From Oscillospiraceae bacterium (GTDB lineage: Bacteria > Bacillota > Clostridia > Oscillospirales > Oscillospiraceae): a DNA stretch of 36,805 nt. A program made the position numbers and the translations under genes. The stretch spans positions 1 to 36,805 of the forward strand of contig CACZPK010000089.1 in the NCBI GenBank assembly GCA_902783035.1, given 5' to 3'. The notes under the pieces are model-generated. The model was given only the letters and a program-made list of their open reading frames with translations. It was not told where the DNA came from and made no database searches. Below are positions 1-7,821 of the stretch, piece after piece. Every line of letters starts with the position of its first letter. The stretch's first letter is position 1.

Positions 1-1
1 G

Positions 2-1585
2 ATCCGCAAGACCGGCAACGTCATCCTTGTCATCGACGAGGTGCACAACATCGTCGGCGTGGGCGACGCCGAGGGCAGCATGAACGCGGCGAATATCCTC
101 AAGCCCGCTCTTTCCCGCGGCGAGATTCAGGTCATCGGTGCGACCACCTTTACCGAGTACCGCAAGCACATCGAGAAGGACACCGCGCTGGAGCGCCGGT
201 TCCAGCCCGTTACGGTCAATGAGCCGAACGAGGAGGATACGCTCAAGATCCTCAAGGGCATTGCACATTATTATGAGAGCTTCCACGGCGTTGCAATCCC
301 CGAGGGTATCCTGCGTCAGGCAGTGCTGCTCTCCGAGCGTTATATCACCGACCGTTTCCTGCCGGATAAGGCGATCGACCTGATCGATGAAGCCTGCTCC
401 GACCTGAACCTGCACGATGCGAACATCAACCGCCGTATGGAGGTGCGCCGCGAGCTGGACGACCTGCAAAAGGAACGCGAGCTGCTGGAGTCCGACACCG
501 AGAATACGGACTTTGAACGTCTGGCCGAGATCCGCAGCAAGGAGTTGCAGCTCAATGCCGAGTATGACGGCCTGTGCAAGAGCGGCGATCCGCAGCTTAC
601 GATGGACAATCTGGCCCGCGTGATCGAGCTGTGGACGAAGATCCCGGCCAGCCGTATCCGCGAGGACGAATTCAAGCGCCTCAGCGAACTGGACGCGCGG
701 CTGCGTGAGCATGTCGTCGGACAGGACGAGGCGATCACGGCGGTCAGCGCTGCCATCCGCCGCAGCCGCGTCGGCATTTCTCCCAAGCATAAGCCGGTAT
801 CCTTTATCTTTGTCGGCCCCACGGGCGTCGGCAAGACGGAACTGGTCAAGCAGCTGGCGCAGGATCTGTTCAACAGCCCGGATTCGCTGATCCGGCTCGA
901 TATGTCCGAGTTTATGGAGAAGCATTCCGTTTCGCGTATTGTCGGCTCGCCGCCGGGCTATGTCGGCTATGACGAGGCGGGGCAGCTGACCGAAAAGATC
1001 CGCCGCAAGCCCTACGCCGTCATCCTCTTCGACGAGATCGAAAAGGCGCATCCGGACGTGCTGAACATTCTGCTGCAGATCCTCGACGACGGCGAGATCA
1101 CCGACGCCCACGGCCGCAAGGTCAACTTTGAGAACACGGTTATCGTCATGACCTCCAACGCCGGCTCCGACCGCAAGGGTGGCTCACTGGGCTTTGGAAT
1201 GAGCATGAATGAGATGAATAAGGACCGCGCAATGAAGGCGCTCAACGAATTCCTGCGCCCGGAGTTTATCAACCGCGTGGACGAAATCATCTGCTTCAAC
1301 CGTCTCGACGAGGCGAACTTTACCGACATTGCCCGCATCATGCTCGGCGAGCTGCAAAAGAGCCTGGAGGAAAAGGGCCTGCACTTCAGCTATGACGATG
1401 CGGTGGTGGAGTATCTGGTCAAGAAGTCCTTCTCTCAGACTTACGGTGCGCGCAACCTGCGCCGCACCATCCAGAAGGAGCTGGAGGACGTTATGGCGGC
1501 GAAGATCATCGACTCCTACGAAAACCCCGTTACACAGCTCAAAGCGGTGATGGAGGACGAGAAGCTGACGCTGCTTGCCATGTAA
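2..1585 (+). CDS. clpC: ClpC-type AAA+ ATPase, 5' truncated by window edge
   Basis: This is the C-terminal two thirds of a Clp/Hsp100 unfoldase, which unfolds proteins for the ClpP protease or remodels them. The frame is open from base 2 and begins inside the first AAA+ module at its Walker B (VILVIDE), so the N domain and first Walker A are off the window. Sensor and arginine-finger elements follow (IGATTFTEYRK, LERRF). A helical middle domain rich in E/R/L comes next at about residues 130-200. The second AAA+ module has Walker A GPTGVGKTE, the substrate loop GYVGYDEAG, Walker B VILFDEIEKAHP and sensor 2 GARNLRR. The middle domain is short, as in ClpC rather than ClpB. The stop lies just before the Shine-Dalgarno of the next gene, so the two are probably co-transcribed. 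ClpB is the main alternative. Confidence 0.93.
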   Translation: MRKTGNVILVIDEVHNIVGVGDAEGSMNAANILKPALSRGEIQVIGATTFTEYRKHIEKDTALERRFQPVTVNEPNEEDTLKILKGIAHYYESFHGVAIPEGILRQAVLLSERYITDRFLPDKAIDLIDEACSDLNLHDANINRRMEVRRELDDLQKERELLESDTENTDFERLAEIRSKELQLNAEYDGLCKSGDPQLTMDNLARVIELWTKIPASRIREDEFKRLSELDARLREHVVGQDEAITAVSAAIRRSRVGISPKHKPVSFIFVGPTGVGKTELVKQLAQDLFNSPDSLIRLDMSEFMEKHSVSRIVGSPPGYVGYDEAGQLTEKIRRKPYAVILFDEIEKAHPDVLNILLQILDDGEITDAHGRKVNFENTVIVMTSNAGSDRKGGSLGFGMSMNEMNKDRAMKALNEFLRPEFINRVDEIICFNRLDEANFTDIARIMLGELQKSLEEKGLHFSYDDAVVEYLVKKSFSQTYGARNLRRTIQKELEDVMAAKIIDSYENPVTQLKAVMEDEKLTLLAM

Positions 1586-1600
1586 AGGAGGCGCGCGAGC

Positions 1601-1813
1601 GTGAAACTGTTTCGCAAGAATATGGAGAAACACTGCGCATACTGTACGCACGGCAGCGTGATCAACGAGCGCGAGGTTGCCTGCCCCTATCGCGGCGTGA
1701 TGGACGCGGCGGGCGCCTGCCGGCGCTTTGCCTACGACCCGCTCAAACGCGTGCCGCCCCGCCCCGCGACGCTGGATCGGAAACAGTACAGCGCCGAGGA
1801 TTTTACCCTGTGA
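1601..1813 (+). CDS. small cysteine-containing conserved-type protein (70 aa)
   Basis: The start is GTG at 1601, set by AGGAGG at 1586-1591 with a 9-base spacer, only 15 bases after the clpC stop. The product has four cysteines arranged as CAYC near the N terminus, then C in VACPYRG and C in GACRRF, which could hold one zinc ion. It ends with a basic, proline-rich stretch (DPLKRVPPRP). There is no signal peptide or membrane segment. I recall similar short proteins in Oscillospirales genomes but know no function. The strong ribosome binding site and position behind clpC argue that it is real. A link to proteostasis would be context only. Confidence 0.72.
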   Translation: MKLFRKNMEKHCAYCTHGSVINEREVACPYRGVMDAAGACRRFAYDPLKRVPPRPATLDRKQYSAEDFTL

Positions 1814-1852
1814 CCCGTTTGCTGTGTGTTGACATGTAAGGAGGAACCGGCT

Positions 1853-2671
1853 ATGGATATCAATAAGGTTTATGCCCTGTATTTCAGCCCTGCGGGCATG
1901 ACACGCAAGCTTGCGACCACGCTGGCAAATGCCTTGGCGGAGAGCTTTGGCGTGCCGATGGAAACGGTTGACATAACATCACCTGCGGCGCGGGAGACGT
2001 CCTATGTTTTTGGCGCGGGTGATTTGGTGGTCTGCGGCAGCCCGACCTATGCGGGCAAGCTGCCGAATAAGCTGCTGCCGTGGTGGAAAGAGAAGCTGAC
2101 CGGCAATGGTGCGCTGGCGGTTGCGCTGGTGACTTTTGGCAACCGTGCGTTTGACAACTCGCTTGCCGAGCTGTGTGCCTGCCTGGCGGGCGATGGGTTC
2201 CATACCGTCGGCGCGGGCGCTTTCGCGTGCCGCCATGTGTTCTCCGATACGTTGGCGGCGGAGCGCCCCGATCGGGACGACTTTGCAGAGCTTGCGAAGC
2301 TGGGCGCGGCTGTTGCCACGCGCGTTGCCAAGGCGAATGAGACGCCGGCGGCACCGGAAGTTCCCGGCAGCGCCGACGCGCCGTATTATGTGCCGAAGGG
2401 CCTGGACGGCGAGCCGAAGAATTTCCTCAAGGCAAAGCCCAAAACCTCCGAGGCGTGCACGGGCTGCGGCGTCTGCGTTGCGGTATGTCCGATGGGTTCC
2501 ATCGATCCGCAGGATGTGACGAACGTGCCCGGCATTTGCATCAAGTGCCACGCCTGCGTGCGCGAGTGCCCGGTCGGTGCGAAGTACTTCGACGACGAGG
2601 CGTTCCTCTCGCATAAGGCGATGCTGGAGCGTGATTTCCAGCGCCGTGCCGAAGCCAAGTGGTTTGTATAA
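1853..2671 (+). CDS. EFR1-type flavodoxin/4Fe-4S ferredoxin fusion (272 aa)
   Basis: This is a two-domain electron-transfer protein. Residues 1-160 have a flavodoxin-like fold, with a phosphate-binding loop region near YFSPAGMTRK and CGSPTYAGKLP in the flavin-binding part. Residues 198-242 carry two 4Fe-4S motifs, with cysteines at 202/205/208/212 and 229/232/235/239 (CxxCxxCxxxC followed by P). The chosen ATG at 1853 follows GGAGG at 1840-1844. An earlier in-frame start at 1826 lacks a ribosome binding site and would add nine odd residues. This architecture matches the family annotated as EFR1 ferrodoxin, common in strict anaerobes. The partner enzyme is unknown. A strong terminator directly follows, so this ends the transcript. 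Confidence 0.88.
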   Translation: MDINKVYALYFSPAGMTRKLATTLANALAESFGVPMETVDITSPAARETSYVFGAGDLVVCGSPTYAGKLPNKLLPWWKEKLTGNGALAVALVTFGNRAFDNSLAELCACLAGDGFHTVGAGAFACRHVFSDTLAAERPDRDDFAELAKLGAAVATRVAKANETPAAPEVPGSADAPYYVPKGLDGEPKNFLKAKPKTSEACTGCGVCVAVCPMGSIDPQDVTNVPGICIKCHACVRECPVGAKYFDDEAFLSHKAMLERDFQRRAEAKWFV

Positions 2672-2677
2672 TGTGTA

Positions 2678-2707
2678 AAAATCCCGCCGCGTAAGCGGCG
2701 GGATTTT
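2678..2707 (+). terminator. intrinsic terminator after the flavodoxin-ferredoxin gene
   Basis: A 13-base arm AAAATCCCGCCGC, a GTAA loop and the complementary arm run into TTTTT. The hairpin is GC-rich, starts seven bases after the stop codon, and insulates the copper module downstream. Confidence 0.93.
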
Positions 2708-2711
2708 TGAC

Positions 2712-2740
2712 TTGACAAATACCCTATAGGGGTATATACT
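2712..2740 (+). promoter_or_regulatory. sigma-70-type promoter of csoR-copA
   Basis: TTGACA at 2712-2717 and TATACT at 2735-2740 are separated by exactly 17 bases. The spacer is filled by an ATACCC...GGGTAT palindrome, so a bound repressor would block polymerase directly. Confidence 0.88.
2719..2735. promoter_or_regulatory. CsoR operator 1 (between -35 and -10)
   Basis: A 17-bp inverted repeat, ATACCC-N5-GGGTAT, matches the G-tract palindromes bound by CsoR/RcnR repressors. It occupies the promoter spacer. Confidence 0.78.
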
Positions 2741-2744
2741 TCGT

Positions 2745-2761
2745 ATACCTACCGGGGGTAT
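2745..2761. promoter_or_regulatory. CsoR operator 2 (downstream of -10)
   Basis: A second 17-bp element has the same outer half-sites, ATACC-N7-GGTAT, centred 26 bp from the first. It covers the probable transcription start and reaches the csoR ribosome binding site. It is less symmetric than operator 1 inside the arms. Confidence 0.6.
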
Positions 2762-2772
2762 GGAGGGATATG

Positions 2773-3081
2773 ATGGACTGTGACAAGAATTGCTGTGCAT
2801 GCGAGAAAAGCACGGAGCGCTCGACAGAGGAGCAGAAGAAACTCATCAATCGTCTCAACCGTATCGAGGGACAGATCCGCGGCATCCGCGGCATGATCGA
2901 GCGGGATGCTTACTGCGCCGACATTCTGACGCAGTCGGCGGCAGCGGCCGCCGCGCTCAACGCATTCAATAAGGAAGTGCTGGCGTGCCACATCGCCACC
3001 TGCGTTGTGCGCGACATCCGAAACGGCGACGAGGATACCGTGGAGGAGCTGGTGACGCTGGTGCAAAAACTGATGAAGTAG
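2773..3081 (+). CDS. csoR: CsoR-family copper-sensing repressor (102 aa)
   Basis: This is an all-helical DNA-binding repressor that releases its operator on binding Cu(I). The conserved core KLINRLNRIEGQIRGI is present. The Cu(I) ligand set is intact: Cys in AYCADIL, then His and Cys in CHIATC, with the 25- and 4-residue spacings of known CsoR proteins. GGAGGG at 2762-2767 favours the second of two adjacent ATGs (2773) over 2770. The N terminus is unusual for the family, with four cysteines in the first ten residues (DCDKNCCACEK), possibly an extra metal-binding tail. Two operators precede the gene and copA follows 12 bases after its stop. Because it carries the C-H-C ligands, formaldehyde- or nickel-sensing relatives are less likely. 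Confidence 0.92.
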   Translation: MDCDKNCCACEKSTERSTEEQKKLINRLNRIEGQIRGIRGMIERDAYCADILTQSAAAAAALNAFNKEVLACHIATCVVRDIRNGDEDTVEELVTLVQKLMK

Positions 3082-3093
3082 GACGAATCGAAT

Positions 3094-5631
3094 ATGGAAC
3101 AATACAATGTAACGGGAATGAGCTGCGCCGCCTGCCAGGCGCGTGTCGAGAAGGCGGTTGCCGCGGTGCCGGGGGTCACCTCCTGCGCGGTAAGCCTGCT
3201 GACGAATTCCATGGGCGTCGAAGGCTCCGCCGCGGCGGAGGATATCGTCCGCGCGGTGGAACGCGCGGGCTACGGTGCATCGAGAAAAGGCGCGGCAAAA
3301 GCCGACGCCGTGCCACAGGCAGCGGAGGACGCACTGGCGGATCATGAGACGCCGGTCCTGAAACGCCGTCTCATCGCATCGCTCTGCCTGCTGGCGCCGC
3401 TGATGTACGTTTCGATGGGGCACATGATGTGGGGCTGGCCGCTGCCGCAGTGGTTCGATGGCAACCATGTCGCGATGGGAATGGTCCAGATGCTGCTGGC
3501 GGCAGGCGTTATGCTCATCAACAAGAAGTTTTTTATCAGCGGTTTCCAGAGCGTTGCCCATGGTGCGCCCAATATGGATACGCTGGTCGCGATGGGCAGT
3601 GGTGTGTCGTTTGTGTGGAGCGTGGTCGTGCTCTTTATCATGACACGCGCGGTGGTCGATGGGGACGATGCACTGGTCATGCGCTGCATGATGGATTTCT
3701 ATTTTGAGTCCGCCGCCATGATCCTGACGCTCATCACCGTCGGAAAGATGCTGGAGGCGCGCTCCAAGGGAAAGACCACCGACGCGCTGCGCGGCCTGAT
3801 GCGCCTTGCGCCCCGGACCGCCGTTCTGGTGCGGGACGGAGAGACGGTGGAAGTCCCCGTCGAAACGGTCAAAATTGGCGATGTGTTTCTCGTCAAGCCG
3901 GGAGAGAGCATCCCCGTGGACGGCGTGGTTATCGAAGGGCAAAGCGCTGTCAACGAGGCGGCGCTCACGGGGGAGAGCATCCCTGTGGATAAGGAGACGG
4001 GCGACACGGTCTCTGCCGCGACGATCAACCAGTCCGGCTTCCTGCGCTGCGAGGCGACGCGCGTCGGTGCGGACACGACGCTGGCGCAGATCATTCAGAT
4101 GGTCAGCGACGCCGCGGCGACACAGGCGCCTATTGCCAAGGTTGCCGACCGCGTGTCCGGTGTGTTTGTCCCCGTTGTGATCGGCATCGCCGCCGTGACG
4201 TTCTTCGCGTGGCTGCTCGCGGGCCAGAGCGTGAGCTATGCGCTTGCACGCGGCATTTCGGTGCTGGTTATCTCCTGCCCCTGTGCGCTGGGACTGGCAA
4301 CGCCGGTGGCGATCATGGTCGGCAACGGTATGGGCGCAAAACACGGCGTTCTGTTCAAAACCGCTGTCTCTCTGGAGGAGATGGGCAAGCTCGACGTGAT
4401 TGCGCTGGATAAGACCGGAACCATTACCTGCGGCGAACCGACAGTGACGCAGCTTGTTCCCGCCGATGGCGTGACAGAGGATGAGCTGCTGGCGCTTGCG
4501 GCGTCGTTGGAGGCGAAAAGCGAGCACCCGCTGGCAAAAGCGGTGCTGCGCGAAGCGGCTTCCCGCGGCGTGCAGCCTGCGGATGTGTCCGACTTTGCGG
4601 CGCTTCCCGGCAACGGCCTGGCGGCGACACTGGACGGCGTATCGCTGCTGGGCGGCAGCATGGTCTATATCGGGGAACGCGCCGATATCCCCACGGCCGT
4701 ACGCGAACGGGCGGAAACGCTGGCAGAGCAGGGCAATACGCCGCTGCTGTTTGCCCGCAACGGAAAGCTGCTGGGTGTGATCGCTGTGGCGGACGTGCTC
4801 AAGGAGGACAGTACACAGGCGGTCAGAGAATTACAGAACATGGGAATTCGTGTTGTTATGTTGACCGGAGACAATGCGCGTACCGCTGCCGCCATTGGCG
4901 CGCTTTCGGGCGTGGACGAGGTGATCTCCGGTGTGCTGCCGGATGGCAAGGAGGCGGTGATCCGCCGCCTGCAGGAACGGGGGAAGGTCGCGATGGTGGG
5001 CGATGGGATCAACGATGCGCCCGCGCTCACGCGCGCGGATGTGGGTGTTGCCATCGGCGCAGGCACAGACGTTGCCATCGATGCGGCGGACGTGGTGCTG
5101 ATGCACAGCCGCCTTTCCGATGTGGCGGCGGCGGTGCGCCTTTCGCGTGCGACGCTGCGCAACATCCATGAGAACCTGTTTTGGGCGTTTTTCTACAACG
5201 TAGTCTGCATTCCGCTGGCGGCAGGAGCGTTCGTGCGCTTCGGCCTGACGCTCAACCCGATGGTTGGCGCGGCGGCGATGAGCCTGAGCAGCTTTTGCGT
5301 TGTGACAAACGCTTTGCGGCTCAATTGGTTTCAGATGCGCGATGCGAGCCGTGACAAACCACGCAATAATCATAAACCGCAGGCGCAGCCTGCCAATAAT
5401 AAGGAGGATACCACCATGGCAAACAAGATCACACTGGACGTTGAGGGTATGATGTGCGAGCACTGCGAGGCACGCGTCAAAAAGGCGCTGGAGGCAGTCT
5501 CTGGCGTTATCTCCGCCACGGCGAGCCACAGCGAGAACACCGCGGTCGTCGAGACCGATGGCAGTGTCGATGGAGCGGCGCTCAAGGCGGCGGTAGAGGC
5601 GCAGGACTATAAGGTCATTTCCGTCCACTGA
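3094..5631 (+). CDS. copA: copper-exporting P1B-type ATPase with C-terminal CopZ-like domain (845 aa)
   Basis: This membrane pump exports Cu(I) from the cytosol using ATP. Domains in order: an N-terminal heavy-metal-associated domain with GMSCAAC (Cys11, Cys14), membrane segments from about residue 88, an actuator domain with LTGES, the transmembrane metal site SCPCALG (CPC about 395-397), the phosphorylation motif DKTGT (Asp439), the P1B-specific HP in EHPLAK, and GDGINDAP. After the last membrane helices comes a polar linker (about 750-774) and a second HMA domain with GMMCEHC (Cys788, Cys791). The linker codons contain a perfect AAGGAGG and an ATG, so the last domain can also be translated alone. 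The gene follows csoR in one operon under two CsoR operators. The long and short products are separate hypotheses; the ATPase identity is firm. Confidence 0.96.
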   Translation: MEQYNVTGMSCAACQARVEKAVAAVPGVTSCAVSLLTNSMGVEGSAAAEDIVRAVERAGYGASRKGAAKADAVPQAAEDALADHETPVLKRRLIASLCLLAPLMYVSMGHMMWGWPLPQWFDGNHVAMGMVQMLLAAGVMLINKKFFISGFQSVAHGAPNMDTLVAMGSGVSFVWSVVVLFIMTRAVVDGDDALVMRCMMDFYFESAAMILTLITVGKMLEARSKGKTTDALRGLMRLAPRTAVLVRDGETVEVPVETVKIGDVFLVKPGESIPVDGVVIEGQSAVNEAALTGESIPVDKETGDTVSAATINQSGFLRCEATRVGADTTLAQIIQMVSDAAATQAPIAKVADRVSGVFVPVVIGIAAVTFFAWLLAGQSVSYALARGISVLVISCPCALGLATPVAIMVGNGMGAKHGVLFKTAVSLEEMGKLDVIALDKTGTITCGEPTVTQLVPADGVTEDELLALAASLEAKSEHPLAKAVLREAASRGVQPADVSDFAALPGNGLAATLDGVSLLGGSMVYIGERADIPTAVRERAETLAEQGNTPLLFARNGKLLGVIAVADVLKEDSTQAVRELQNMGIRVVMLTGDNARTAAAIGALSGVDEVISGVLPDGKEAVIRRLQERGKVAMVGDGINDAPALTRADVGVAIGAGTDVAIDAADVVLMHSRLSDVAAAVRLSRATLRNIHENLFWAFFYNVVCIPLAAGAFVRFGLTLNPMVGAAAMSLSSFCVVTNALRLNWFQMRDASRDKPRNNHKPQAQPANNKEDTTMANKITLDVEGMMCEHCEARVKKALEAVSGVISATASHSENTAVVETDGSVDGAALKAAVEAQDYKVISVH
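5416..5631 (+). CDS. copZ: internal in-frame CopZ-like copper chaperone (71 aa) within copA
   Basis: An ATG at 5416 lies in the copA frame, eight bases after AAGGAGG (5401-5407). Starting there gives a complete 71-residue HMA protein with GMMCEHC, the usual size and shape of the soluble chaperone CopZ that hands Cu(I) to CopA. No stop codon separates it from copA, so the same codons also form CopA's C-terminal domain. The upstream linker is polar and Asn/Lys/Gln-rich, unlike a membrane helix. It looks like a former copA-copZ intergenic region that lost its stop. Whether both forms are made is inference from the ribosome binding site. Confidence 0.6.
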   Translation: MANKITLDVEGMMCEHCEARVKKALEAVSGVISATASHSENTAVVETDGSVDGAALKAAVEAQDYKVISVH

Positions 5632-5745
5632 CGGAAGCAGTTTGTAATCCAAAACACCGCATTCCCCTGCCGCTTGCGCGGCAACCGGGAACCATGGCTG
5701 ATTTGTGCGCTGAGCACGGAAAGCAGCGATCAGGAGAGTTTTATT

Positions 5746-6363
5746 ATGAAAGTATTGATGATCAACGGCAGCCCGCGTCCGAATGGCAATACAACGTGTG
5801 CGCTGCATGAAATGGAGCAGGTATTTGCACAGGAGGGCGTGGGGGTTGAGACCATCCGCATCGGCAACGCGCCGATCCGCGGCTGCATTGCCTGTTATTC
5901 CTGCACCGAAAAGGGTAAATGCGTGTTTGACGATGCGGTGAATGTTGCGGCGCCGAAGTTTGAAGCGGCGGACGGCCTTGTCGTTGCCGCGCCGGTGTAC
6001 TATGCTTCGCCCAACGGTGCGATGATAGCGTTTCTCGACCGTCTGTTCTGCTCGACGAACTTTGACAAGACGATGAAGGTCGGTGCGGCGGTTTCTGTTG
6101 CGCGCCGCGCGGGCACCACCGCGTCAATGGATGTGCTGAACAAGTACTTTTCGATTTCCGGCATGCCGATCGCGTCCAGCCAGTATTGGAACGACACCTT
6201 TGGACGCGCGCCGGGCGAGGCGGAGCAGGATGCCGAGGGCATGCAGATCATGCGTACGCTGGCGCGGAACATGACGTTTCTGATGAAGTCCATCGCCCTG
6301 GGCAAGACGCAATACGGCTTGCCTGAGAAAGAGGAGCATCTTTGGACGCACTTTATCCGCTGA
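5746..6363 (+). CDS. flavodoxin-like NAD(P)H-dependent FMN reductase (205 aa)
   Basis: The N terminus MKVLMINGSPRPNGNT is the FMN-phosphate-binding signature of the NADPH-dependent FMN reductase/flavodoxin-fold family. A cysteine group follows at CIACYSCTEKGKC, seen in iron-sulfur-flavoprotein-like members, though a full 4Fe-4S set is not evident. APVYYASPNGAM is the second flavin loop. The ATG at 5746 is supported by AGGAG at 5732-5736; an earlier in-frame start at 5674 has no ribosome binding site. It lies 114 bases behind copA with no obvious terminator between, so read-through and a role in copper or oxidative stress are possible but unproven. The substrate is unknown. Confidence 0.85.
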   Translation: MKVLMINGSPRPNGNTTCALHEMEQVFAQEGVGVETIRIGNAPIRGCIACYSCTEKGKCVFDDAVNVAAPKFEAADGLVVAAPVYYASPNGAMIAFLDRLFCSTNFDKTMKVGAAVSVARRAGTTASMDVLNKYFSISGMPIASSQYWNDTFGRAPGEAEQDAEGMQIMRTLARNMTFLMKSIALGKTQYGLPEKEEHLWTHFIR

Positions 6364-6374
6364 TCGGTTTACAT

Positions 6375-6412
6375 AAATCAAAAAGCCCGCCACATGGCGG
6401 GCTTTTTGATTT
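6375..6412. terminator. bidirectional intrinsic terminator
   Basis: The perfect 17-base arms AAATCAAAAAGCCCGCC and their complement flank a four-base loop, with A/T runs on both outer sides. It serves the reductase gene on the plus strand and the convergent decarboxylase on the minus strand. Confidence 0.94.
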
Positions 6413-6476
6413 GGTATGGGAGAACCATCGCGCCTGCTTTTCTGCGCTATGCGTATGAACGCAACGCGTCCGAACA

Positions 6477-7814
6477 TCAAGATACGACGGAAACCGTTTC
6501 GATGCCGTAATACCGAAACGCTGCGACCGCTGCTTCGTCGATCACCTCGCCGCAGACGAGAATCGGCACGGCGGGTGGGCAGCTTACGCCGGTGGAGGCA
6601 AGAACCCGCCCCACCGCCTGCTCTATGCGCACGGTCTCCGCGGGGGCAAGCATCGCCTCACGCGGAGAAAGCGCGACGGCTGGTCGACATAACATCGGCG
6701 GCGCGCCGGTGATCGGGACGCATGGCAACAAGGAGCGAAGGGAATTTAAAAGCGCAGGAGCGGCATTGCGGGGCAATGATTCGGTAAACATAAAAACAAT
6801 GTAATCCGGATCGGAAAACTCCACAAAAATGCTCTCCCTTGCCAAATGCGCTGCAACCGCATCGCCCGTATAGCCGCGCGATTTTGTTGCCAGCGCCAGC
6901 TTCAGCGGTTCGGTGCCGACGGTTTGCCAACCGTCCGATTCCAGTGTGCCGCGCAGGGTGGAGAGCACCTTGCAAGATGACATAATATTGTTTACATAAC
7001 AATCAGAAAGCGCGCGGTTCGCCGCATCAAGAGATTGCAGGATCAGGTACGATGGGCTGGTGCTGGCAAAGAGCGAAAGCGCGCGGTTCGCTGCGGCACA
7101 AAGGCTTTGCGGAGCGGACTTGGCAATGTGCAAATAAGCGCCCCCCGTCAGCACCGGCAGCGTTTTGTGCGCGCTGTCACAGCACAGGTCGGCGCCGAGA
7201 TCCAAGGGATGCTGCGAGGTTGACATAAACTTCAGATATGCTCCGTGCGCGTTGTCGACCAGCAGCAGCGCGCCGTGTGCGTGACACACCTCTGCCAGCG
7301 CTGCGATGTCGGCGCGGTTACCCAAATAGTCGGGAGAGGTTATGTAAACTGCGATGGGCGCTTCCGGCATGCCGGACAAGTGCCGCTCCAACGCATCCGC
7401 AGTCACGGCGCAGGACAGGACGCCTGCGTCGTCGGAATAGAGCCAGACTGTCTCAACATCCAGCAAGGCGACGGCGGACAGGAAAGCCTTGTGTGCGTTC
7501 CGCCCCGCGAGGACCAGCGGCTTGCGCCCGTTTGCCTTTGCGTGCAGCTGCGCGAGGTAGAGCATGGCGCGGATGCAAAGGGAGGAGCCTTCCGTGGAAT
7601 AGAGCGTTTTCGCACTGCCAAACAGGGCTGTCGCATTTGCTTCGCTCGCGGCAATGATCCCGGTGGGGGCATACAGTACGTCGGCACCGGGGATTTCGGT
7701 GATATCCAGCGACTCAAACCCCAGCGGCCCCGTACCCTTGTGCCCCGGCATGTGAAAGCGCACGGGCGTCTGCGCCGCGTAGGCACGGACGAAATCACAA
7801 ATCGGCGTATCCAT
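6477..7814 (-). CDS. PLP-dependent Orn/Lys/Arg decarboxylase family protein (445 aa)
   Basis: This is a fold-type I PLP enzyme of the group that decarboxylates basic amino acids. Seen: the N-terminal motif FHMPGHKG, EGSSLCI, a PLP-binding aspartate region LLLVDNAHGAY, and the Schiff-base lysine in CDSAHKTLPVLTGGAYLH. The length fits the short, N-terminally simple Firmicute members (YaaO/SpeA-like). ATG at 7814 is preferred; a TTG at 7829 would overlap the upstream gene and has no better ribosome binding site. It begins seven bases after the SCIFF maturase stop, so the two are translationally linked. The substrate (lysine, arginine or ornithine) cannot be read from the sequence. Confidence 0.9.
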   Translation of the reverse strand: MDTPICDFVRAYAAQTPVRFHMPGHKGTGPLGFESLDITEIPGADVLYAPTGIIAASEANATALFGSAKTLYSTEGSSLCIRAMLYLAQLHAKANGRKPLVLAGRNAHKAFLSAVALLDVETVWLYSDDAGVLSCAVTADALERHLSGMPEAPIAVYITSPDYLGNRADIAALAEVCHAHGALLLVDNAHGAYLKFMSTSQHPLDLGADLCCDSAHKTLPVLTGGAYLHIAKSAPQSLCAAANRALSLFASTSPSYLILQSLDAANRALSDCYVNNIMSSCKVLSTLRGTLESDGWQTVGTEPLKLALATKSRGYTGDAVAAHLARESIFVEFSDPDYIVFMFTESLPRNAAPALLNSLRSLLPCVPITGAPPMLCRPAVALSPREAMLAPAETVRIEQAVGRVLASTGVSCPPAVPILVCGEVIDEAAVAAFRYYGIETVSVVS

Positions 7815-7821
7815 TGTTATG

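Noticed and set aside
1821-1852. TTGACA before the flavodoxin-ferredoxin gene as a separate promoter
   Set aside because: It directly abuts the ribosome binding site, leaving no room for a -10 element before the start codon.
5660-5690. TGCCGC-TTGC-GCGGCA hairpin after copA as a terminator
   Set aside because: Short stem and no T tract on either side; at most a weak RNA structure.
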